Source: Sedimentisphaerales bacterium
Lineage (GTDB): Bacteria; Planctomycetota; Phycisphaerae; Sedimentisphaerales; SG8-4
Assembly: GCA_016932895.1 (NCBI GenBank)
Contig: JAFGCA010000110.1
Coordinates: 1 to 12,515, forward strand
Length of the DNA: 12,515 bases
Direction of reading: 5' to 3'
Shown: one piece after another, positions 1 to 5,629 of the stretch
Position numbering within the stretch: the stretch's first letter is position 1
How the letters are laid out: each line of letters begins with the position of its first letter
The notes under the pieces: generated by a model
The model's input: only the letters and a program-made list of their open reading frames with translations
Told to the model about the DNA's origin: nothing
Databases searched by the model: none
Translations under genes and position numbers: made by a program

Positions 1-128
1 CTTGCCTACCCCATCGGCGATATTTCGACCCAAGGGGCACTTGATGCAGCCTCCGGGCCGGACGAATATGCTTAACTTAGTGCCATTATATGGTGTCCCC
101 AGATTTACCAGATTTACGATCATCCCCA
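1..128. other. Non-coding flank downstream of the sugar transferase gene
   Basis: No reading frame with recognisable protein content was found here. The stretch lies just past the stop codon of the minus-strand sugar transferase gene. It contains a short dyad (TCCGG-G-CCGGA, 52-62) and a minus-strand TATAAT (complement of 85-90), but no matching -35 box at 16-18 bases, so I do not call a promoter. There is no hairpin followed by a T-run, hence no evident terminator for the gene. A tandem AGATTTAC word occurs at 101-118. Confidence 0.5.
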
Positions 129-965
129 CTACCACCCCCGTCTTCTAAAAAGTGCGGGCACACTCCGCAGGAGTATGTAGATATTTAACGGCAGAGACCT
201 ATTTTGGATGTACAGGTAATCATACTTGATCTTATGGGCCGGCTTCAACTCATATAATTCTCTGATTTGAGCGAGGCCGGTCAGTCCCGGCTTCACGGAC
301 AAGCGTGTCCGCTGCAACTCTTTGTGGCGTGCCACTTGGAATGGCCTTTCAGGTCGCGGACCAACCAGACTCATATCACCTTTCACCACACTGAAGAACT
401 GCGGTAATTCGTCCAGTCTCGTCATCCTCAGGGTCCGCCCGATGGGTGTCACTCGGGGGTCAGACGGAGTGATTCCATAGTCCACTACTGGTTTACCCTC
501 ACTCACGACCATTGTGCGGAATTTGTACAGGGTGAATAGCTTGCCGTGCTTCCCAACCCTCACTTGTCTATACAGTATAGGCCCTGAAGAAGTCCCCTTC
601 ACCAACAATGCCGTCAAGAGGAAAACGGGCAAAGTGACCAGAATAATCAGAACCCCGACGACCAAATCCAGACATCGGATTGCCAAATCGCGCAGTCTCT
701 CGACCCAACAAACACGTGCGCCCTCGACCTGCAGGCTGGGCCATTGCCGGGCTGTCAGGGTTCTATCAACGAGTATCCTGTATCTCTCTTCCATGTCCTC
801 GGGTGGTGGGACCAACCCCACCTTGTATGCGCGCGCCCCAAGCCCAGCCTCATGTCTAGGCGAGGCTTCACCGGCGGTGCACGACGATCGAAACGCAATC
901 GCCTCGTACTTCATTCCGTGCGTGCCCCGCAGCTCCCGTCTATTATCCTTCGTCGGCATGTTCAT
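129..965 (-). CDS. Polyprenyl-phosphate sugar-phosphate transferase (short, single membrane segment)
   Basis: Bacterial sugar transferase family (WcaJ/ExoY/PglC-type monotopic phosphoglycosyl transferase). The family moves a sugar-1-phosphate from a UDP-sugar to undecaprenyl phosphate at the inner face of the membrane, the first step of exopolysaccharide, O-antigen or glycoprotein glycan assembly. Visible evidence: one hydrophobic segment at about residues 94-122 ([19 protein letters not shown]), KFRTM at 148-152, the Asp-Glu catalytic pair in DELPQ (D185/E186), VGPRPE at 201-206 and PGLTGLAQ at 226-233. The C-terminus (RRRGW) looks complete. The start at 965 has AAGGA 8 bases upstream. The gene starts inside the end of the upstream GAF-like gene (23-base overlap), so the two are probably translationally coupled. 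Oddity: about 90 residues precede the membrane segment, where ExoY-type enzymes usually have about 30; this part has no recognised domain. The sugar specificity cannot be told. No other glycan biosynthesis gene is in view. Confidence 0.93.
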   Translation of the reverse strand: MNMPTKDNRRELRGTHGMKYEAIAFRSSCTAGEASPRHEAGLGARAYKVGLVPPPEDMEERYRILVDRTLTARQWPSLQVEGARVCWVERLRDLAIRCLDLVVGVLIILVTLPVFLLTALLVKGTSSGPILYRQVRVGKHGKLFTLYKFRTMVVSEGKPVVDYGITPSDPRVTPIGRTLRMTRLDELPQFFSVVKGDMSLVGPRPERPFQVARHKELQRTRLSVKPGLTGLAQIRELYELKPAHKIKYDYLYIQNRSLPLNIYILLRSVPALFRRRGW

Positions 966-1812
966 GGTCTAGATCCTTATTCTTCCTTCGGAACCTCTCG
1001 ATGATCCTCTGGATTCGGTTCTCGAAGATCATGCCAAGTGCGATGGTGTCGGCAATGATTCCGCCGGCGTGGTATACATCTGATTTGTTCAGTTCACGAT
1101 GATAGGCAACAGGTTGGCCGACATACTCAAAAACAGCAGGGATGCCCGAGAACACTTCAGGATTGAGTGAATCGAAGGCCAGGAATCCGAACACGAAGTC
1201 GTGTGGCTTGTCGTTCTCTTCCGCAGAGGCTCTCTCGTACCGAATTGGATATACCAAGGCCGACTTGTACCACTTGCTCCAGTCATCGTCGCTGTCATCA
1301 TATTCACTGTACTCAGTAAGATCGTTGCAGCCAAAACACCGATAACTGTATCGTCCCCATTCCGTCTTGCGGTCTTTGCATCCAACGAGCGAGGCAAATG
1401 CGGAGTTCTCCCCGATAAGGCGATAACAGTCCGGCCCAAACTCATCGGGTCTTCCCGATTCGATGGTGGACGCTGCGAATGTCCAAACTCTCCAGTCTGC
1501 GGGCGGGCCACCTCTCTCCCCCCCACAGCGCTTAATGGCACAGTGGATATCCCGAGCTGGCGATTTGGTCACCGCTGCCATCGCACTTCTACACGCGTTG
1601 GCTAGGTTCTCGTAGGGCAAGTACGGGGTTCGCTTATCAATCTTGACCTGGAAATAACCCTCCGCGGAAAACCGCCTGATCTCGTGAATCGCGTCGTGAT
1701 GTAGAGTCCGGACCAAAGAAGGAGCGATCGCAGCCAGGGGAACTACACGTTCCACATGGTCCCGAAGACGGTCGATAGCTTCTTGCAGATCCCTTGTGTT
1801 CTCACTAGTCAT
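943..1812 (-). CDS. Predicted GAF-like sensor protein, function unknown
   Basis: A 289-residue soluble protein; I do not recognise a named family with certainty. The N-terminal 50 residues are helical (TRDLQEAIDRLRDHVERVV), and the C-terminus is a basic helix (RIQRIIERFRRK) with a charged tail. Between them, strand-like segments (HCAIKR, RVWTFAAS, SALVYPIRYE, FVFGFLAFDS at about 206-215) have the order and feel of a GAF/PAS-type ligand-binding fold. This rests on pattern reading only. A Cys pair, C159 and C162 in RCFGC, could bind metal or be redox active. The frame stays open up to an ATG at 1857. I chose ATG 1812 because GGAGG (complement of 1821-1825) lies 8 bases upstream, whereas 1857 has no such site. 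It is the first gene of a two-gene unit with the sugar transferase, so a role in sensing a signal for that enzyme is a reasonable guess. No effector or DNA-binding domain is visible. Confidence 0.82.
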   Translation of the reverse strand: MTSENTRDLQEAIDRLRDHVERVVPLAAIAPSLVRTLHHDAIHEIRRFSAEGYFQVKIDKRTPYLPYENLANACRSAMAAVTKSPARDIHCAIKRCGGERGGPPADWRVWTFAASTIESGRPDEFGPDCYRLIGENSAFASLVGCKDRKTEWGRYSYRCFGCNDLTEYSEYDDSDDDWSKWYKSALVYPIRYERASAEENDKPHDFVFGFLAFDSLNPEVFSGIPAVFEYVGQPVAYHRELNKSDVYHAGGIIADTIALGMIFENRIQRIIERFRRKNKDLDHEHADEG

Positions 1813-1820
1813 ACATGACT

Positions 1821-1825
1821 CCTCC
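1821..1825 (-). promoter_or_regulatory. Ribosome binding site of the GAF-like gene
   Basis: On the minus strand a strong GGAGG, inside a G-rich run (complement of 1821-1830), sits 8 bases before ATG 1812. This sets the start 15 codons inside the longest possible frame. An out-of-frame ATG at 1816-1814 overlaps the spacer and is ignored. Confidence 0.7.
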
Positions 1826-2030
1826 CCCCCGACACTGGAAGAATCCTCTAGACACACAGCGACCCTTCACCGCCGTTGCGCGTGGTTATCCCTGCTTACG
1901 TTTCATCGAAAACAGACTTCCTATAGCTCCTTTCGTGCCTTCCCGCGTGGTACAACACGACCCTACACTATCTTCACAGAAGCACCAGATCGGCGTACGT
2001 AACTCACCGCCGCAAGCACCTAATCTCTCT

Positions 2031-2227
2031 GTTACAGTTTCGTCAAGCACGCTCATCAATGCAGGTAACAGTATTATGGCACACGCATAGCGAAGAGGCA
2101 AGGAAAAAAGACGTCGAAGGGTAAATGTGATTTCTCTAACGGTTACAGTCTCTGGGGAAGGGGGGCCGTATTCCGGGGCCGCCTTACTCGTTTCGGTTTT
2201 AGCCTGAGTATCGAAGGAAGTAACAGT
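2031..2227. repeat. Four dispersed copies of GTWACAGT
   Basis: The 8-base word GTTACAGT or GTAACAGT occurs at 2031-2038, 2065-2072, 2142-2149 and 2220-2227, all in the same orientation, with starts 34, 77 and 78 bases apart. GTT and GTA forms alternate. The copy at 2065-2072 directly abuts the -10 element of the candidate minus-strand promoter. Four copies in 200 bases are far above chance for a word of this length. They may be binding sites for a regulator. Against this, three copies share one reading frame of a doubtful minus-strand frame, where each encodes Thr-Val-Thr. Confidence 0.5.
2073..2101 (-). promoter_or_regulatory. Possible sigma-70 promoter for the GAF-like / sugar transferase unit
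   Basis: Read on the minus strand: TTGCCT (complement of 2096-2101), 17 bases, then CATAAT (complement of 2073-2078). This is four of six and five of six matches to consensus at ideal spacing. Transcription would start near 2066, leaving a leader of about 250 bases before ATG 1812, which is long. It is the best candidate I found on this strand, but the match is moderate. Confidence 0.3.
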
Positions 2228-2420
2228 GTCCGGTACGAATGGCATTAAGATACGCCGGCGTGGTCTGCTTCAATAGGGCTTCAGGCGAGGGGGCCGAATC
2301 GACAGGAGGGATAACTTCGTGTTGCGCGGGGATGGCTTCCAATCGGGTGGAAGGTGAAGTCGGAACGAGGAGGCCTGCGGGTACGACTTCTCCCGGGTAC
2401 CATCACGCCGTCGGAGTGCC

Positions 2421-2449
2421 TTGACATCCTCGCACCGACCTCCTATAGT
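2421..2449 (+). promoter_or_regulatory. Sigma-70 promoter of mntA-hepT
   Basis: TTGACA (2421-2426) is a perfect -35 box. It is followed by exactly 17 bases and TATAGT (2444-2449), one mismatch from TATAAT. Transcription should begin near 2456, giving an untranslated leader of about 55 bases before GTG 2511. The promoter covers the in-frame TTG at 2421 that a longest-frame rule would pick as the mntA start, so that start is ruled out if this promoter is the real one. Confidence 0.75.
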
Positions 2450-2452
2450 CGA

Positions 2453-2479
2453 GCGAGTCTCGCACTCGCATGAGGTGCG
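2453..2479 (+). promoter_or_regulatory. Inverted repeats at the mntA-hepT start region, possible operator
   Basis: Two dyads follow the -10 box. The first is GCGAG-T-CTCGC (2453-2463), which straddles the expected transcription start. The second is CGCAC (2461-2465) paired with GTGCG (2475-2479), extended by CTC/GAG with one bulge. Either could be a regulator site or form a small leader hairpin. Autoregulation of the module is inference; neither product has a recognised DNA-binding domain. Confidence 0.35.
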
Positions 2480-2498
2480 CAGCAGGCATCAGGGTCGT

Positions 2499-2502
2499 GG
2501 AG
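2499..2502 (+). promoter_or_regulatory. Ribosome binding site of mntA
   Basis: GGAG at 2499-2502 lies 8 bases before GTG 2511 and downstream of the promoter. It supports GTG 2511 as the true start. Confidence 0.6.
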
Positions 2503-2510
2503 ATGGTGGC

Positions 2511-2978
2511 GTGAAGACCGAATCGCAGGAACACGAGGTGACTCGCTCGTCGGCGACGGCACAGTCCAGGCCGATTGACTTAGAGCGTCTGGCCACGCTC
2601 TTGGGCGGTATCGAGTCGATCGACTATGCGATGGTTTTCGGCTCGGCGCGGGACGGCGTTGTGCGCGCGGGGTCCGATCTGGATGTTGCCGTATCACTGG
2701 CGCACGCCGATACACAGAGCATTGATCGCCTGCTGGAGATCGTGGGCGAGGTTGAAGACGCATGTGGCGTCACCTGCGATCTGACGGTGCTCAATGCGGC
2801 CGGACCTGTACTTCGGCACGAAGCTTTGAGGGGACGCGTGCTCTTCGTACGACCCGGGCGGGAAGACGATTTCTCCGCGTTTTATGCGCGGACCTGTGCC
2901 GAGTACGAAGACCTCATGGCCTGGCGCGCCCGGCAACTTGCCTACAGGGGGTATCAATGCCCATCAACGGCGTCGTAG
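2511..2978 (+). CDS. mntA: MntA-type nucleotidyltransferase antitoxin (type VII toxin-antitoxin)
   Basis: A minimal nucleotidyltransferase of 155 residues. The defining GSX10DXD motif is intact: G44-S45, ten residues, D56-L57-D58, with a third acidic position likely at D90 in CDLTVLN. In characterised MntA-HepT pairs, MntA uses ATP to add AMP units to a tyrosine of HepT and so silences the toxin. The start is GTG 2511, chosen from the GGAG site and the promoter position; a TTG at 2421 in the same frame lies inside the promoter. The first roughly 25 residues (EHEVTRSSATAQ) are polar and probably disordered. It overlaps hepT by 22 bases, as is usual for co-translated toxin-antitoxin pairs, and the antitoxin comes first. 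Resident MNT/HEPN pairs are often mobile, and this one sits next to a lower-GC stretch. The family call is firm; antitoxin activity in this host is inferred. Confidence 0.92.
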   Translation: MKTESQEHEVTRSSATAQSRPIDLERLATLLGGIESIDYAMVFGSARDGVVRAGSDLDVAVSLAHADTQSIDRLLEIVGEVEDACGVTCDLTVLNAAGPVLRHEALRGRVLFVRPGREDDFSAFYARTCAEYEDLMAWRARQLAYRGYQCPSTAS

Positions 2979-3400
2979 AAAGCAAGCTTCGATTCCTGGA
3001 GCAAACTCTGGCCGACTTGGAGAGTTGGCCGCTGGGAGACGTGGCTGAGTTCGCCCGCAACTCCCTGCTTCGACGGGGCGTGGAGCGAGCGCTGCAGCTT
3101 GCGGTTGAGAGCATGATCGACGTTGCGGAGCGGATTCTGGCCGCCAGACGCCTGTCGCCGGCCGAAACCGCCGCACAGAACCTCCGGCGGCTGCAGGAAA
3201 TCGGGGTTCTAAAAGATGCCGCCCGGTATGCCGAAATGGTGCGGTTTCGCAACTTCATCGTCCATCGGTATGAGCAGATCGAGCCCCAGATCGTCTACAG
3301 CCTGGCGAAGGGCAAGCTGAATCACTTCCGAGATTTCGTCGATGAGATCCGCAAGGCCTGCGCCGGCGAGACACCTGAAGAGAGACCCGCTGAGACGTAA
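2957..3400 (+). CDS. hepT: HepT-type HEPN ribonuclease toxin (type VII toxin-antitoxin)
   Basis: A 147-residue all-helical HEPN protein with the RX4HXY motif intact: R98, H103 and Y105 in RNFIVHRY. In characterised HepT proteins, R and H form the RNase active site of the dimer and the following Tyr is the residue modified by MntA. The N-terminal segment (ESKLRFLEQTLADLESW) and the helix ERALQLAVESMIDVAERIL match the family layout, and the length is typical. ATG 2957 is preceded by AGGGGG (2946-2951) with a 5-base spacer. The frame is open for 65 codons upstream, but that part is the shadow of mntA. The 22-base overlap with mntA suggests coupled translation. The tail (AGETPEERPAET) is polar and probably disordered. 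All key residues are present, so the toxin is predicted to be functional. Which RNA it cuts cannot be told. Confidence 0.92.
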   Translation: MPINGVVESKLRFLEQTLADLESWPLGDVAEFARNSLLRRGVERALQLAVESMIDVAERILAARRLSPAETAAQNLRRLQEIGVLKDAARYAEMVRFRNFIVHRYEQIEPQIVYSLAKGKLNHFRDFVDEIRKACAGETPEERPAET

Positions 3401-3402
3401 CA

Positions 3403-3445
3403 CGGGCATCTTGCCCGCAATTGCAGCTCATGGGCGGGCTGCCCA
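3403..3445 (+). repeat. Twin short hairpins, REP-like element after hepT
   Basis: Two inverted repeats share the same stem: CGGGCA-TCT-TGCCCG (3403-3417) and TGGGC-GGGCT-GCCCA (3431-3445). Each contains GGGC, five bases, GCCC. No T-run follows, so an intrinsic terminator is unlikely. The paired GC-rich dyads between two unrelated genes resemble REP/BIME elements. A genome-wide copy number would settle this. They may still slow transcription between hepT and the GH2 operon. Confidence 0.45.
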
Positions 3446-3473
3446 CGGTACTGGATGAGTTTAGGAGCAGGTC

Positions 3474-5606
3474 ATGAGAACTGTGTTCGCACTTTTCGCC
3501 GTTGCGGCGTTGGGGTTGTTGGCTTGTAGTGTGCCTGCAGAGGCCGGTTCTCGGCGGGTGGTCGACTTGAACGGGACGTGGCAGGTCGCCGAGGGGGCGA
3601 TGGACTCGATCCCGCCGCGCTTCGAGCATACGGTCCCCGTCCCGGGGCTGGTGGACATGGCCGAGCCGGCGTTTGCCGAGGTGGGCAAGAAGAGTGAAAG
3701 GCGTGAGGCTTTCTGGTATCGGCGTACGTTCTCGGTGGAAGGGACGATTCCCGACGTCGCGATTCTCAAAATCAATAAGGCCAAGTACGGGACGAAGGTC
3801 TGGCTCAACGGCGAGCTTGTCGGCGAGCACCTGCCCTGCTTCACGCCGGCTTTGCTGGACGTCAAGAAGCACCTCAAAGGCCACGGCCGGCAGAACGAGC
3901 TGATCGTCCGCGTCGGCGCCGACCGCGAGGCTCTGCCCGCCGGTCAGCCGGGCGGCTGGGACTTCGAGAAGTACCTCTACATCCCCGGCATCTACGACTG
4001 CGTCACGCTCATCCTCACCGGCGAGCCGTTCATCAGGAATATCCAGACCGTCCCCGACATCGACGCGCAGACGGTGCGGGTCGTCGTCGAGCTGGCCTCG
4101 TCCCGCGACCTGACGTCGGCGGTGACATGCACCGTCTCGCCGGCGGGCGTCCGTGCTTCGGTCGCAGGGGTAGAGCAGGCCGATGTCCCCGTTGCAGCTG
4201 GGCACGTGACGCGACTGGACCTGACGATCCCCCTGAAATCGTGCCGGCTCTGGAGCCCCGAGGATCCGTACCTCTACGAGCTTGAAATCAAGACGCCGGG
4301 CGATTCCGCGACCGCGCGCTTCGGCATGCGGTCGTTCCGCTTCGACCGGGAGAGCGGCCGGGCCATGCTCAACGGAAAGCCCTACTTCATGCGGGGCACC
4401 AACGTTTGCGCGTATCGCTTCTTCGAGGACGCCGAGCGGGGCGACAAGCCCTGGCGCGAGGAATGGGTCCGCCGGCTCCATCGGCAGTTCAAGAGCATGC
4501 ACTGGAACTCGATCCGCTACTGCATCGGCTTTCCGCCGGAGATCTGGTACGACATCGCCGACGAGGAGGGCTTCCTGATCCAGGACGAGTTTCCGATCTG
4601 GCTCTTGAGCAAAGCGCCGGAGGACCCGAAGGCCGAGAAGATCATCCCCGAATACACCGAGTGGATGCGGCAGCGCTGGAACCATCCGTGCGTGGTGATC
4701 TGGGACGCCCAGAACGAGAGCCACACGGCAGAGACCGGCAAGGCCCTGCGGGCCGTGCGCCATCTCGATTTGTCGGACCGCCCCTGGGAGAACGGCTGGG
4801 CCGCACCGCAAAGCGCGGTCGATTACGTCGAGGCCCATCCCTATCTCTTCAGCAAGAACTGGAACCAATACTGGGGCAAGGACAAGGGCTTCCAGTTAGC
4901 CGACCTGGCTCGGACCAGCTCGATGCCTCCGTTGCAGGCGGCGCAGAAGGAAATGAACGTGCCCATCCTCATCAATGAATACGCCTGGCTCTGGCTCAAC
5001 CGCGACGGGACGACCACGTGTCTGACCGGCAGCGTCTACGACAAGCTGCTGGGCCCGAACTCGACGACCGAGCAAAGGCGTCTGCTCTACGCCAAGTACT
5101 TAGCGGCCTTGACGGAGTTCTGGCGGGCCGGTCGGCACTGCGCCGGCGTGCTGCACTTCTGCGGACTCGGCTATTCGCGCGCCGGTGACAAGCCCCGACC
5201 CGAAGGCGGCGCCACCAGCGACCACTTCATCGACTTGGAGCGGCTGACCTTCGAGCCGAACTTCGAGCGCTACGTCCGCGACGCCTTCGCGCCGGTGGGG
5301 CTGATGATCGGCTACTGGGGTCAGGACCTGCCCGCCGGAAAGAGCCACGCCTTCGGCGTCACCGTCATCAACGATCTGCACGAAGATTACGAAGGCGCCG
5401 TCCATCTGCATCTGTTGAAGGAGGGCGCCGCCGTTGCCATGCAACACGTGCCATGCAAGGTCCCGGCCCTGGGCAGCGCGACGCTGTCCTTTGAATTGCC
5501 CGTTCCCGCAAAGGCCGGCGCGTACACGCTGCGCGCCGAGCTGACCAGAGGCGCGCTTCCGCCGACGCGCAGCGTGCGAGACGTGAAAGTAATCCAAACG
5601 AAGTAA
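3474..5606 (+). CDS. Secreted glycoside hydrolase family 2 enzyme (beta-galactosidase/beta-glucuronidase-like)
   Basis: A 710-residue GH2 retaining glycosidase. Layout: export signal at 1-24, N-terminal jelly-roll sugar-binding domain at about 30-185 (WYRRTF, VWLNGELVGEH), Ig-like domain at about 190-287, TIM barrel at about 290-600, and a C-terminal beta domain at about 615-710. The acid/base is E415 in WDAQNES and the likely nucleophile is E502 in LINEYAW. The signal can be read two ways: a lipobox LLAC with C18 (lipoprotein) or an AEA cleavage site before G25. It acts outside the cytoplasm on terminal beta-linked sugars; galactose, glucuronate or mannose specificity cannot be told. AGGAG lies 6 bases before ATG 3474. 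It is the first gene of an operon with the sulfatase (23-base gap) and the sugar symporter. No strong promoter was found in the 73-base gap after hepT. Confidence 0.93.
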   Translation: MRTVFALFAVAALGLLACSVPAEAGSRRVVDLNGTWQVAEGAMDSIPPRFEHTVPVPGLVDMAEPAFAEVGKKSERREAFWYRRTFSVEGTIPDVAILKINKAKYGTKVWLNGELVGEHLPCFTPALLDVKKHLKGHGRQNELIVRVGADREALPAGQPGGWDFEKYLYIPGIYDCVTLILTGEPFIRNIQTVPDIDAQTVRVVVELASSRDLTSAVTCTVSPAGVRASVAGVEQADVPVAAGHVTRLDLTIPLKSCRLWSPEDPYLYELEIKTPGDSATARFGMRSFRFDRESGRAMLNGKPYFMRGTNVCAYRFFEDAERGDKPWREEWVRRLHRQFKSMHWNSIRYCIGFPPEIWYDIADEEGFLIQDEFPIWLLSKAPEDPKAEKIIPEYTEWMRQRWNHPCVVIWDAQNESHTAETGKALRAVRHLDLSDRPWENGWAAPQSAVDYVEAHPYLFSKNWNQYWGKDKGFQLADLARTSSMPPLQAAQKEMNVPILINEYAWLWLNRDGTTTCLTGSVYDKLLGPNSTTEQRRLLYAKYLAALTEFWRAGRHCAGVLHFCGLGYSRAGDKPRPEGGATSDHFIDLERLTFEPNFERYVRDAFAPVGLMIGYWGQDLPAGKSHAFGVTVINDLHEDYEGAVHLHLLKEGAAVAMQHVPCKVPALGSATLSFELPVPAKAGAYTLRAELTRGALPPTRSVRDVKVIQTK

Positions 5607-5629
5607 CCTTCGGATATGGGAGAACGAAA

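Larger units (their letters stand above)
1813..2420. other. Divergent intergenic region of about 600 bp without a convincing gene
   Basis: The region separates the minus-strand GAF-like gene from the plus-strand mntA promoter. Open frames exist on both strands (for example minus 1886-2245 and plus 2239-2424), but none has a ribosome binding site or recognisable protein content. Base composition is mixed and lower in GC than the right half of the window. Its notable contents are the GTWACAGT word repeats and a moderate minus-strand promoter candidate, listed separately. A decayed gene cannot be excluded. Confidence 0.5.

Noticed and set aside
85..90. Perfect minus-strand TATAAT as a promoter
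   Set aside because: No -35 box at 16-18 bases and no TG extension; likely chance in a short AT-richer stretch.
71..118. Possible remnant of an insertion sequence or REP-transposase flank around TGGTGTCCCC
   Set aside because: Only a vague resemblance; no terminal repeats, transposase fragment or target duplication can be seen in 128 bases.
1886..2245. Minus-strand open frame of 119 residues with one hydrophobic segment, upstream of the GAF-like gene
   Set aside because: No ribosome binding site before ATG 2245, no family resemblance, and it overlaps the promoter and word-repeat region. It may be a decayed gene, but I cannot support it as coding.
2239..2424. Plus-strand open frame of 61 residues ending at the mntA promoter
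   Set aside because: No ribosome binding site at suitable distance and no recognisable protein features; probably chance.
2421..2510. TTG 2421 as the mntA start
   Set aside because: The TTG is the first part of a perfect -35 box, and the better start GTG 2511 has a GGAG site. The extra residues do not look like part of the nucleotidyltransferase fold.
3255..4868. Long minus-strand open frame of 537 residues
   Set aside because: Antisense shadow of the GH2 gene in GC-rich DNA; its sequence is rich in Arg, Asp, Val and Pro without any motif, while the plus strand has clear catalytic residues.
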